A stretch of DNA of 64,000 nucleotides, taken from Tanypteryx hageni (Eukaryota; Arthropoda; Insecta; Odonata; Petaluridae). A program made the position numbers and the translations under genes. Where the stretch lies: positions 72,553,315-72,617,314 of the forward strand of contig CM054116.1 of assembly GCA_028673005.1 (NCBI GenBank). The letters are read 5' to 3'. Every line of letters begins with the position of its first letter. Positions within the stretch are counted from its first letter, which is position 1. Shown piece after piece: positions 26,038 to 35,679 of this stretch. The notes under the pieces are model-generated. The model saw only the letters and a program-made list of their open reading frames with translations. It had not been told where the DNA came from and did not search any database.

Positions 26038-26356
26038 GCAAGAGGGGAAAGATGAGGAGGGGAAAGATGTGGAGGGGAAAGATGAGGAGGGGAAAGATGA
26101 GGAGGGGAAAGATGAGGAGGGGAAAGATGAGGAGGGGAAAGATGAGGAGGGGAAAGATGAGGAGGGGAAAGATGAGGAGGGGAAAGATGAGGAGGGGAAA
26201 GATGAGGAGGGGAAAGAGGGAAAGATGAGGAGGGGAAAGATGAGGAGGGGAAAGATGAGGAGGGGAAAGATGAGGAGGGGAAAGATGAGGAGGGGAAAGA
26301 TGAGGAGGGGAAAGATGAGGAGGGGAAAGATGAGGAGGGGAAAGATGAGGAGGGGA
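26038..26356. repeat. 15-bp minisatellite, about 21 copies
   Basis: The unit is AGGGGAAAGATGAGG, nearly perfect over ~320 bp. There is one early G-to-T variant and one shortened unit near 26213-26222 that shifts the register. Because 15 is a multiple of 3 and the unit has no stop codons, long open frames appear on both strands (EGKDE and LLIFP/SSFPS peptides). These are composition artefacts. Confidence 0.95.
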
Positions 26357-26542
26357 GAACGGAGATGTGAAGAATATTGACGGAAGGATGTGCGGGGGTG
26401 TGGGGGAGGGTGAGAAATCAAGGGGGCGGAACAGAGCAATTTTGGCTTTGGGACAGGAGCGAAGGAAAGAGGAGCAGTAGGCTCAAAGGGAAGAGCGTTT
26501 CGAGCGAGAAGGGTCAATCACTCTCTACTCACTCACTCTCAC

Positions 26543-26792
26543 ACCCCCCTTCTCTGTGGGTGTTTTCCTGAGCGGGTTTTACTAGGAAGGAGAAACCTAC
26601 TTCTAACCTAGATTTTCCCCACAAACTTAAACCTGCCTTCACATATCTTTATGTTTTGTATATTATATGCACTCTTCATTGTAATACTTTAATTTTTAAT
26701 ATTCATTATATCGACGAAGGGTTAAATGTAAGAATGGACATTATGGTCCAAATTTCTCCCGAATAAATACGATTATTTACCTATCTATCTAC
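26543..26792 (+). repeat. Possible 3' tail of a non-LTR retroelement
   Basis: Begins 'ccccccttctctgtgggtgt' and ends AATAAATACGATTATTTACC followed by TATC repeats. A related segment lies in reverse at 57569-57680 (GGGTGTATTCCTG...TTTTACTAGG...AATAAAGAC..TATCTAT). A polyadenylation-like AATAAA followed by a short tandem repeat is usual for CR1/L2-type 3' ends. No coding sequence is attached. Confidence 0.4.
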
Positions 26793-29095
26793 CAAAGGTC
26801 CTTCTCCCACTCCATTCCTTCTCTAGTCTCCTATCTTCTCCCCACCGAGTGATTCGTTATTTCTCGGTGGAAAGACTTTTAACGGGAATTTCAAAGGGGA
26901 CACCCACGGCGGCTTCTGACTCCTCAAACATTTATTTTATGCCATTTTAGGGCGTTAATTGGATGCGATAGATGGAAAGTGGGTGGGAGGAGGACCCAAA
27001 AGCAGGAGCGATGTAAAATTTTCCCAAAATGTAAGCTTTCCCGATTGATATGACCACATCACTTTGACCGAGTGACCCTCTACGGTCTCCTAAATTGGCA
27101 CGAAACTCGCGTTTATAATTCAATGGCTATCGACGAGGAGCGGATCCGGGATTCAATTTCCTAGGTGGCGCGAATTAATAAACTCTATTTCAGAAACCAA
27201 AAAACAAGAATTGCGAGAATGATAAACGTATGGTTGCTATTCATGCCCGTGACAATTCATTTTGCTAATTATGCACGTGGCATATAAATTAAAATTTTAA
27301 ATGTTATTATTACAAGTAAATTGAAGTATTTTTACAGTAGAAACGCAATGCTGCGGTAAAAAACCTAGAATATATACGCATTCCTAATGCTAAATTTATA
27401 TTTTTTATTATTCTTCCTCTAAATATTTGTCTCCTAGAATGGCAGACTAGTGATTTTATTTCCGGAAGAGGGTTGCACTATTAAAAACATTTTCTTAAAC
27501 CTTTTGCTAGGAATGATTTTAAAAGTGAGTATAAGTTTTTGCAGCTTTTTACAATATACTGTATTCAATGTTGTTATTATGTTTAATGGTTTTAAATTTT
27601 TATGATGCTTTATCATTATATTTTCTTTCATTATAGCATTGAAAACCACGATTCATGAACGATCTCATTCTGGATTATTCAAGGTAACCGTAAATATTCC
27701 AACGTTAAGACGTACCGTGGTACTTCCAGAATTTTAAAATTAACCAGGTTTATAATATTTAAGGCTTCAACAACCCGCTTGATCAAAATTCCGACCATAT
27801 ACCATGCGCTAACGATCTTTCTCGAGTGAGCGAAGAGCGGAACCAATTCACCCGAAGGAATTAAAAATAACGTTCCCAGATGATCGCCTGAAGTACCAAT
27901 ATGGAGATCGATGTTTTTTACGCTCGGTCTATAAGAGAGGTGGCTAAACATCTCTAAGGGGAAAGGAAATTTTCAATAATGCGTGCCTTTTATTTATTTT
28001 TCGAAAGTAGGAAAGATAAAAATGTGTTAAAAAATAATTATCAAAATAACCAGTTCTCTTCGATACAATTCTACTTCTTCAAAAGTATTACTTTATTATT
28101 TTCATAGACCTCTTACAATTTAATTCAACTATTAACATCATTGAAGCGTGGAACAATAAAAATTATTTTTGCTGGAATATAAAAAACAACTTTGGGTAGG
28201 CGGAGGGGCGATTGTAGCATTAGTCTTACCACTTGCCGCAACTCTATTGATCCGCGTGATAACCAAATTAGTTCAATCATCGTTCCAAAGCTTTCTATTT
28301 AGCGAGAAGGATTTCTCCTCATTTGCAGATGTAGCCCTTCTCTGCCGTCCCTAAGGACTCCATAGATCGGTGACGGGAAAAGCAATCTCAAAGATACCTA
28401 TTTCTTCTACATTGTGAAGCCGTTCTCCGCCTCATCCCTTATTATTTTTGGTATGGATAGATGTAGAAGAGCACAAAGAAACAAACCGCAGTGCCATTGT
28501 CAAAACGAGGGACAAGAATTTGTTCCTAGGGTTTCTTTTACGGGAAGATACACGAGATGAAATAAGGGAACAATAAGGCTGTTGTCAAAAGTGATAAGGC
28601 GGCCCATCAAAAATGGTTTCTTATCATTTTTAACCGTCAACATTTATTCAAAAAGAGATCCCTCTTTAGTCAGATTCAACGCTACGTAGATAAAGAACTT
28701 TCTATAAAAATGTCCATTACATGAAATTGAGTAAAATAATATGCTCATTATTATGTTAACAGATAAAGAGTTTTTTTGCGGAGCCATTAGAAAATGTGTA
28801 ATCTGGAGAAAGTTCATGAAAATAAGTAAATCATCTTTCTCTCGGAGAGATCAAAAGAATAAGGCGGTTTTTTTAAAACAAAAATAAATGCAGACTTAAA
28901 GATTAAGCAACAGATAAAGCTGGAATATGATAAAAATGCCAGAAGACTTCTTTCTCGTTGTTAAAATTTTGTCACAGTTTCTTAACACTGCTGGCTTACC
29001 TAAATTACTAAAACTTAGACAGGTTAAATTTTTCTTTAATAATGACCAGTTAATTATAATTAAGTTTGGTAAAATTCAACGTTTATTTTTTTTAA
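26793..29095. other. No recognisable gene
   Basis: I find no domain in the short open frames (for example the 90-codon minus frame at 27679-27951). The last 170 bp (28927-29095) may hold a decayed N-terminal part of the Penelope-like element. 'ggtaaaattcaacgtttatt' (about 29069) and 'ggtagaattcgacgtttatt' (about 29165) suggest an internal duplication around the frame break. Confidence 0.45.
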
Positions 29096-31078
29096 ATCGA
29101 CAATTTAAATCGTTTATTTTTCCGAGAGATTCTCGACGAATATCGACGCTTAAAATTACTATTTGGTAGAATTCGACGTTTATTCGGGAAAGACCTCCTT
29201 GGCCACAACGACAATTTGACGAAACCAGAAAGACACGCAATTTCTACGTTGAAACGCAACGACAAAATTATTATCCTCCCTGCAGACAAAGGTACCACCA
29301 CCGTGGTAATGGACCGCTCGCATTACAACGACGAAGCCCTCCGCCAACTATCTGACCAAACTTCTTACCTTCCTCTCCCCTCCAACCCCACTGACCGCCA
29401 CTCCTCCGAAATTTCTGCATATCTGCGTTCCGTGGGAAAACAAGAAGGCCTCTCTGACTCCACCATTTCCCTGATGATCCCCAACACACCCCGGACCCCA
29501 ACCTTCTACCTACTCCCAAAAATCCACAAACCCAACATCCCCGGCCGCCCCATTGTTGCCAGCTTTAATTCTCCCACGGAACGCATCTCTGCCTATGTTG
29601 ACTCCCACCTACAACCTCTCGTCCGTCAAATTCCATCCTTCATCAAAGACACAAACCACTTTCTACTACGCATAAAGTCACTCCCTTCCCCTCTCCTACC
29701 TAACACAATTATGTCCACTATAGACGTCTGCTCCCTCTACACCAACATCCCTCACAACCAAGGACTGTCCGCCCTGAGAAAATTACTAGACTCCAGACCA
29801 CCTGACACAAGACCATCCTCCCATTTCCTAACGAAGCTGGCTGAAATGGTGCTCCAAAAAAACAACTTCTCTTTCGGAGGGCGCCACTACCTACAAATAA
29901 AAGGTACCGCGATGGGCACTCGCATGGCGCCCTCCTATGCCAATGTCTTCTTAGGTGAATGGGAGGAACGCTTTCTTGACGTATCCCCCAGACCACTCCT
30001 ATGGCTGAGGTATATTGACGATATTTTTCTTCTCTGGACACATGGACCCGACTCCCTACAATCCTTTTTACAACGCCTCTCATCCCACCCCACGCTTTCC
30101 TTCACCCACCACTCCTCTTCCTCCAACATCACCTTCCTGGATGTCGATCTCTCCATCCAGGAAAAAAAAATCCACACCAGCGTGCACCTCAAGCCTTCCA
30201 ACCGCCTTCAATATCTCCAGTTCGACAGCTGCCATCCCCTCCACACCAAAACCTCTATTCCCTATGCCCTAGCCCGACGAGGGCGGAGAATCTGCTCGGA
30301 CAGAGATTCCCTGTCCGAGTACTGCTCCACCCTCGAACATGCCTTCTTACAGCGCGGATACCCGCCGGATCTGATCCGAGACCAAATCCGGCGGGCAGTC
30401 GCACCCGCCACCCCTAACTCCCACCCCAATGCCCACGCCACCACCGATTCCACCCTCCAACTCACCCTAACCACCCTGTATTTCCCCGGCATCCACGACA
30501 TTCTGAAAAACATCCTGAAAGCCGCCCACCATATCCTCTCATCCTCCCCTCACCAGATTCCATTTCCCAGACCACCGATGCTCTCCTTCCGCCGTCCCCC
30601 TAATCTGGCAAATATTCTATGGAAGAAAGAACCCCCAGCACCCACGCCTTTACACCCTGCCGGATCTTACCCCTGCGGTAGACCCCGATGTCTAACATGC
30701 CCAATAAACCCCCCCTGCAACTCCTTCTCCAGTCCCACAACCAACATCACCTACCCCATAACTTCCACCACCAACTGCACCACCCGCAATATCATTTACC
30801 TCCTGAGATGCACCCAATGTCCCGCCTTTTATGTTGGCCTCACCAGCAATCCCCTCAACATCCGCATGAATGGCCACCGCAACAGCGTCATTCTCAAACG
30901 GCCGCTGCCGGTGGCCGTTCATGCGAACAAACATAATTTAAAGTTTAACAACTGCTTCACAGTGAGAGTCATTCGCGCTCTCCCCGACAATGCTTTGGCT
31001 CCCCAACTCCGTCAGTGGGAGCTTTCGCATATCCATCTCCTAAACTCCTTCACTCCCCCAGGCCTCAACGTTCGATAG
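29096..31078 (+). CDS. Penelope-like element protein: reverse transcriptase plus GIY-YIG endonuclease
   Basis: An open frame runs from a stop at 29093 to the stop at 31076; the first ATG is at 29309, so the natural start is missing or upstream beyond a frameshift. Numbering from the TTG at 29216, landmarks are LPADKG at 21-26, LPKIHKP at 100-106, STIDVCSLYTN with the motif A aspartate at 170, KGTAMGTRMAPSYAN at 229-243, and the catalytic RYIDDIF at 265-271. A Cys-rich patch (CGRPRCLTC, 487-495) precedes the C-terminal nuclease: IIYLLRC at 526-532, YVGLTSNPLNIRMNGHR at 539-555, and the late glutamate in WELSHI at 602. This domain order (telomerase-related RT then GIY-YIG with a zinc-binding Cys cluster) defines EN-positive Penelope-like elements, which prime on cleaved chromosomal DNA. 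About 620-660 residues is shorter than full-length family members, so the N-terminus is probably lost. GC-rich codon use contrasts with the AT-rich flanks, indicating recent arrival. There are no stops or frameshifts over 1.98 kb. Confidence 0.93.
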   Translation: MDNLNRLFFREILDEYRRLKLLFGRIRRLFGKDLLGHNDNLTKPERHAISTLKRNDKIIILPADKGTTTVVMDRSHYNDEALRQLSDQTSYLPLPSNPTDRHSSEISAYLRSVGKQEGLSDSTISLMIPNTPRTPTFYLLPKIHKPNIPGRPIVASFNSPTERISAYVDSHLQPLVRQIPSFIKDTNHFLLRIKSLPSPLLPNTIMSTIDVCSLYTNIPHNQGLSALRKLLDSRPPDTRPSSHFLTKLAEMVLQKNNFSFGGRHYLQIKGTAMGTRMAPSYANVFLGEWEERFLDVSPRPLLWLRYIDDIFLLWTHGPDSLQSFLQRLSSHPTLSFTHHSSSSNITFLDVDLSIQEKKIHTSVHLKPSNRLQYLQFDSCHPLHTKTSIPYALARRGRRICSDRDSLSEYCSTLEHAFLQRGYPPDLIRDQIRRAVAPATPNSHPNAHATTDSTLQLTLTTLYFPGIHDILKNILKAAHHILSSSPHQIPFPRPPMLSFRRPPNLANILWKKEPPAPTPLHPAGSYPCGRPRCLTCPINPPCNSFSSPTTNITYPITSTTNCTTRNIIYLLRCTQCPAFYVGLTSNPLNIRMNGHRNSVILKRPLPVAVHANKHNLKFNNCFTVRVIRALPDNALAPQLRQWELSHIHLLNSFTPPGLNVR

Positions 31079-31205
31079 CTTTTCACTCCCTTTCTGTCTT
31101 CTCCCAACACCCTACCAATCCCCAACCCCCTCCGTATCCTCCAATCCTCGACCTTTCCGCACTACCCTTCCACCCCCATGCCGCCACCCAGTGTCACCGC
31201 CATCA

Positions 31206-31382
31206 GTTCTCTCTCTGTAGCTGAAGAAGGAGTAGTTCCTAAAGCTTCTACGTTTGTGATGTTTCTGTGTTTTAGTGTTCTTTTACGTGTGTCGCTTCGA
31301 CATCCCCGGGGCCTCGCCAACCTGAAGTCGTCTGATTGGTGAGTTTTCACTGGGTTTCCTCATCCCAACACCTTGTTGACAT

Positions 31383-31385
<3 letters not shown>
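31206..31385 (+). mobile_element. 3' terminal repeat (pLTR) of the Penelope-like element
   Basis: Directly downstream of the RT frame, starting 'tctctctctgtag' and ending CCCAACACCTTGTTGACATCCA before a (TA)n tract. A nearly identical module stands alone at 31862-32061. Penelope-like elements carry such repeated terminal modules. It contains the hammerhead-like core at 31221-31243. Confidence 0.75.
31221..31243 (+). ncRNA. Hammerhead-like ribozyme core, damaged
   Basis: CTGAAGA, a stem AGGA/TTCC with a short loop, then TAAA. The second conserved box should read GAAA, so this copy carries a G-to-T change and is probably inactive. Hammerhead motifs are known from Penelope-like terminal repeats. 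I could not define helices I and III with confidence. Confidence 0.4.

Positions 31386-31430
<45 letters not shown>
31386..31430. repeat. (TA)n tract between Penelope pLTR and SINE
   Basis: A pure TA tract of about 45 bp. Three of these tracts separate the four retroelements in this cluster. Confidence 0.95.
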
Positions 31431-31433
<3 letters not shown>

Positions 31434-31800
31434 TTCATTCGTGTTCTGTCTTACGACAGGTCCTACCAATTAATTAATTAATCGGTTTTTGACTAGGGAA
31501 TATACATACACGGTGTGGTGGTTTCCCGTTGCTTTCCACACCGGACACACACACAGAAGGGAGGAGGGAAACCCGGTGCCGGCATTTGCCTGCTCTTGCG
31601 AAGAACACCAGGGAGGCCAACGGCTTAACGTCCCTTCCGAAGGACGGAACAGCTAAATTTGCGCGGTCTCCTCAAACCACGCAAACAGGGGGCCGGATGA
31701 CCTTTAGAAAAAGTCCTACTGGCGCAGGATTCGTACCCGATGACTTTTTCAAGCATCGGGCGAGTAGCAGCCAGCGTCCTAACCACTACACCACCGGCAC

Positions 31801-31803
<3 letters not shown>
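31431..31803 (-). mobile_element. tRNA-Ser-like SINE
   Basis: Read on the minus strand from 31803: GCCGGTGGTGTAGTGG (box A TGGTGTAGTGG) and GGTACGAATCC (box B, one mismatch) about 50 nt apart. Between them are a CTGCTAC anticodon-loop-like segment and a long variable arm (CCGATG...CATCGG), as in tRNA-Ser(GCT). A body of about 290 bp follows, containing GGGACGTTAAGCCGTTGGCC and ending in GAATGAATGA before (TA)n. The order (Pol III head, conserved body, simple tail) is that of a tRNA-derived SINE. It has no coding capacity and would depend on a LINE partner. The 122-codon frame at 31529-31897 overlaps it and is spurious. Confidence 0.75.

Positions 31804-31861
<58 letters not shown>
31804..31861. 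repeat. (TA)n tract between SINE and solo pLTR
   Basis: A pure TA tract of about 58 bp directly abutting the SINE head on the left and the inverted repeat of the pLTR module on the right. Confidence 0.95.
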
Positions 31862-31864
<3 letters not shown>

Positions 31865-32061
31865 ATGTCAACAAGGTGTTGGGTTCTCTCTCTGTAGCTG
31901 AAGAAGGAGTAGTTCCGAAAGCTTTACGTTTGTGATGTTTCTGTGTTTTTGTGTTATTTTACGTGTGTCGCTTCGACATCCCCGGGGCCTCGCCAACCTG
32001 AAGTCGTCTGATTGGTGAGTGCTCACTGGGTTTCCTCATCCCAACACCTTGTTGACATCCA
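31862..32061 (+). mobile_element. Solo Penelope-type terminal module with 22-bp inverted ends
   Basis: A 200-bp unit bounded by perfect 22-bp inverted repeats (31862-31883 and 32040-32061; outer bases TGGATGTCAACAAGG). Inside it matches the pLTR at 31206-31385 with few differences. It lies between TA tracts and carries an intact-looking hammerhead-like core. It may be a solo pLTR, a 5'-truncated PLE insertion, or a small non-autonomous element mobilised by the PLE next door. Confidence 0.7.
31898..31920 (+). ncRNA. Hammerhead-like ribozyme core, both conserved boxes present
   Basis: CTGAAGA, stem II of AGGA/TTCC type around GTAG, then GAAA. This matches the hammerhead pattern CUGANGA-helix II-GAAA. 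The following 'gctttacgttt' could provide helix III and the cleavage site, but I cannot fold it convincingly by eye. Self-cleaving hammerheads in Penelope-like terminal repeats are established; activity here is inference. Confidence 0.5.
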
Positions 32062-32095
32062 TATATCTATTTTACCTTTCCTTTTCCGTAGGTTG

Positions 32096-32096
<1 letters not shown>

Positions 32097-32159
<63 letters not shown>
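32097..32159. repeat. (TA)n tract at the 3' end of the R2-like element
   Basis: About 62 bp of TA repeat, flush with the 3' end of the minus-strand R2-like element at about 32160. Confidence 0.95.
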
Positions 32160-34233
32160 CGTATTGTCAGTGTAACAGAAAAGACCGATGACACTTCACA
32201 TCTATAATATTTATTGAACAAAGAGAAAATTACATTAAGCAAGATGTAAATTATATATCAGGCAAGTATCATGGGAGCTTCGACCACACCGTCATAGTGC
32301 GGCTCCCCGCGTCCTTCATTGTAATGTCTTCTGCCGCTTGCATGCATATATCCCGAGCCATTTTATGGCCTCGGTTACCATTCTTTTCTTGGCCTCCGCT
32401 TTCACTCCCAGGCCCCGGAGGACCCCGTCGTTGCGCGGGTCCCACGCCCCCAGCGCTCCAACGATGATGGCGCCGAGGGTGACAGGGATTCTGTACGCGT
32501 GTTTCGTGCGGACCCTCTCCACCAGCTCCCTGTATTTCTCCCTTTTCCGCTGCCTTGCTGCGATGAGTGCGGCGTACCTGTTCTCGAAGGGGATCGTTAT
32601 TATCAATTATGTATATAAGCCCTCCGATCCTCTTGGGGAGATACAGGTCCGGTCGCAGGTCCGACTTAGTCTCCGGGATGGTCTGGTTCGTCCTTACCCA
32701 CAAGTCTCGTGGGAGGGCGTCGGCGATGTGTTGGATAATGGCGTCGTGTCTCAGGGTCCAGGCGGCATGGAGCAGGCAGGCTTGATAGCCGAAGGGAATC
32801 CCCAGGTATTTATAATGGTCTCCGTCCGCGAGTGCGTTAATGTCACGCTCTTGGACTGAGAACACCGTGTTGCGAGTAACTCTGGGAGCACCGGGCCTGC
32901 AGTCTATGTGGAGCGACGCGCATTTCCCTGGTTTGAAGCGGAGGCCGCTCCACTGGGCGACTTTCTCCGCGGTCCAGACCTCAGCGTCCTCGCGTCTCGC
33001 ACTATCAGGGCGAGATCGTTGGCGTAGGCAAGGACGCATTCGATCTATGATCCCATCCGGTATCCGGCCACAGCGCGTTTTGCCAATATGGCGCGCAGGA
33101 GTGACTCCAACGCTAGGTTGAACAGTATTGGTGAGAGTGGGCACCCCTGCCTTACACCAGAGTGAATTGACATCGAGTCGGTGCTGCCCTCTGTTGTCCT
33201 TAAGCTGGTCGTCGCCCCGCGATATAGGTTTTCGATTGTCGCAATTAATCTCCCCGGGAGCCTCAGTCTCCGCAGCACCCCTATTATGTGCCAGTGGAGG
33301 ACGGTACCGAAAGCGTCAGCGATGTCTAACCAGGCGATGGCGATCTGTTTTTCGTTCCGGCAGGCGTCCTCGAGCACGGAAGACAGAACGAAGTTATGCT
33401 CGAAACATCCCTCCGTTGCCGGGATAAAACCCTTCTGATGCGGGAAGGATAGCCGTCTCCCCGTTTGGGCCCAAGCGGCGATTCTGTCCCCGAGGCACCC
33501 GGCGAATAGCTTTCTCGCGAACGGGTCTAATGCCAGGGGGCACCAATTCCCAATTTCCTCCTTATTCCCTCCCTTGTGGATTAGGACCGTCCGCGTGCTT
33601 TTCCTGCTCTCAGGAATGAACCCCTTATGGAGGCATTGGGAGAAGAGGGAGGCTAATGCCTTGATCCCAGGGTCCGCCTTCTTCCAGGCTGCGTAGCGCA
33701 CACCGTCTTGTCCGGGTGCAGTATTTTTGGCGGTCTCCAAATCTGCGCTAAACTTCATCGGGTGAAAACGGTCGCCGAAGGGCATCCATTTTGACCTCAG
33801 AGAAGCAAGAGGAGAATTCTGGCACAACGGAGGGTGGCTCTTGCCAATGGTTGCCGCCGGGCGGCGCATAAAAATGTCACCGCGCCTCATCTGCCAGGAT
33901 TGGGCAGAGATCTACTTCGGCGCCTATTACGTTCCTGAACGCTTTCGATTTATTGATTTTGTAGATGAATTGGAGCCGTCGAGCCTCGATAGGTGCTTCC
34001 GTCCATCTAGGCAGCCCTTGCCGCTGAGGGTGCCCTCCTACTTCGCCAGGCGTCCGCACCCCTGAGAATCTCCTCGCTTCCTCCGTCATGCTGTCCATTA
34101 CCCCCGTTAGCAAACCCTCCTCGACGAGACTCAGTTCCACCAGCCATCCCATCTGTGCCTCGGTTGAGGCGGGTGATGCTGCTGCGGCCGGGATAGAGTT
34201 GAACTTTTGATAGAAAATATTTATATCGTGCAT
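32160..34233 (-). pseudogene. R2-type non-LTR retrotransposon, 5'-truncated and frameshifted
   Basis: Three overlapping minus-strand frames form one Pol protein. 34233-33877 gives the segment before the RT (RLQFIYKINKSKAFRNVIGAE). 33890-33045 gives the RT: TAPGQDGVRYAAWKK, STRTVLIHKGGNKEEIGNWCPLAL, AIAWLDIADAFGTV (motif A) and GVRQGCPLSPILFNLALE (motif B). The catalytic box near 33005-33035 reads YANDLALI instead of YADDLALI, a D-to-N change that should abolish activity. 33144-32269 continues with WSGLRFKPGKCASLHI, and a further frame holds IIVGALGAWDPRND, typical of the C-terminal region of R2-like proteins, which carry a restriction-like endonuclease. The 3' UTR is ~110 bp and abuts (TA)n. 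No N-terminal zinc finger/Myb region remains. The family match (R2-like) is from motif recognition only. Confidence 0.85.
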
Positions 34234-34993
34234 CTTTCTATGGCTGCCATCTCAGGGCCAAACCTGGAACTGGTATAACCTTAAATGCCGGCCCGTCGGA
34301 GATAGCTGAAAAGTTCTCCACCAGGGGGCTCTATAGAATTTTTTAATACATTTCTAAAAATAAACCCAAGGATTGCATTAATTTACCATGCCAGGTGGAA
34401 GTAAGCACATATCTTATTGATGTTGCAAGCAACGCTGCACTAAGCAGCTATTGCAGTATAAAGTATACAAAGTAGGAAGTATATTTAAATCTTTCATTTG
34501 ATCTTTTACTAATTAAATCATGACTTTTAAGAAGATCGCCACATTTGAGCCAGCCATGAGATTTTGCGTGCTTGTTTTGGATTTAAGAGAAAATGTCGTG
34601 GAACTGAGTGTAGTACGGGAATCTAAATAGTATCTGAATCCGGTACGGCGTTGATGCGACATATGCACAGCATACAATCCTATATATATATTAACACAAG
34701 AATATTTTGACTTAAAAGCTTATCTCTTAACAAAAAATAGTTAGTGCAGAAAAAGTTCATTGTGCGAACAGGAAACGATATTTCTTGTTCTTGTATTTTC
34801 ACTTCTTTCTTGACAAATTTTGTCAAACGTGATGATTTTGACAGAAGGGCTGAAGGTAAAGAGCCAAAATACTGAGTCAGCCTAGACAATGACGTAGTAT
34901 ATTCAGGAGTGGTGTCGCTTCCCCTCCAGCAAACCAGTTCTAAGCAGAGCATTTTCAAGTTGAGACGTGTATTTGCCCTCAGTCGCAGTCGTA
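34234..34993. other. No recognisable gene
   Basis: The first ~90 bp may be remaining R2-like 5' sequence (GC-rich 'atgccggcccgtcggagatagctg'). The rest is AT-rich with no motif. The minus frame at 34680-35003 is unsupported and overlaps the mariner relic. Confidence 0.45.
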
Positions 34994-35623
34994 ATGGATA
35001 CAAAAGAAGAACAATGTGTGTGCATCAAGTTTTTTGTGATGAACGGGAAAAATAGAGCAGAAATTCTCCTAATGCTAAAAACTGCTTATGGATGCTTTTT
35101 TAATCAAGCTAGTTGTTTCTCAATGGATCAATGGTTCTAACATGACTGAGAATCTGTTGAAGACGACCCACGTTCAGGACGTCCGTCGGCTTCACGCAGT
35201 AATGAAATGGTTGCTAAAGTGAATGAAAAAATTGTTCTGATCATTGATTAACCATTAGAGAAATTGCCAATGAACTGGAGATATCATACTGATCATGTCA
35301 GGCGATTTTGACTGATAATCTTGGTATGCGTCAAATGTCTGCAAAATTTGTCCCAAAACAGTTGAGTGATGAACAGAAACTTTGCCGTCAGGAAGTGTGC
35401 AAGGATATAAAAATAAGGGTGAAAATGAGCATTAATTTTAATGTTTTTTTCTATTCTCTAAAATAAAAATGAAGCTAAAAGGATAAAGATTTGAGAACAT
35501 TCCATCTATCCAACAGAATGTGACATCTAACACGACAACCTCAAAGTGTAATGCTTCCAGAAGTGGCAGAAACGTTGAGACGTCTTAATACCAATGGGGG
35601 GAGACAACTTTGAAGGGGACAGG
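34994..35623 (+). pseudogene. mariner transposase relic with internal deletion
   Basis: From the ATG at 34994 the frame reads CIKFFVMNGKNRAEILLMLKTAYG, then after stops ESVEDDPRSGRPSASRSNEMV. A shifted frame gives TIREIANELEIS and AILTDNLGMRQMSAKFVPKQLSDEQ (split by stops). These are the paired helix-turn-helix domains and linker of mariner (SETMAR-like) transposases. The DDD catalytic core is absent: after ~140 unrelated bases a C-terminal piece (35555-35623) reads FQKWQKR...GGDNFEGD, matching the usual mariner C-terminus. Stops, frameshifts and the deletion make it inactive. Terminal inverted repeats were not located. Confidence 0.85.
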
Positions 35624-35679
35624 TAATAAAAATGATATATGTTATTTATTTGATTTTTTGCAAATAAAGTCTTAAAACT

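Noticed and set aside
26008..26571. Long open frames on both strands with EGKDE and LLIFP/SSFPS peptide repeats
   Set aside because: They come from a 15-bp minisatellite whose period is a multiple of three and which lacks stop codons; no independent coding signal.
29271..30934. Several 80-120 codon frames overlapping the Penelope-like gene on other frames
   Set aside because: Shadows produced by the GC-rich, stop-poor codon usage of the real frame.
31529..31897. 122-codon plus-strand frame
   Set aside because: It is antisense to the tRNA-derived SINE and ends in a TA-repeat peptide.
32338..34065. Plus-strand frames up to 173 codons
   Set aside because: Antisense to the R2-like element, which shows clear RT motifs on the minus strand.
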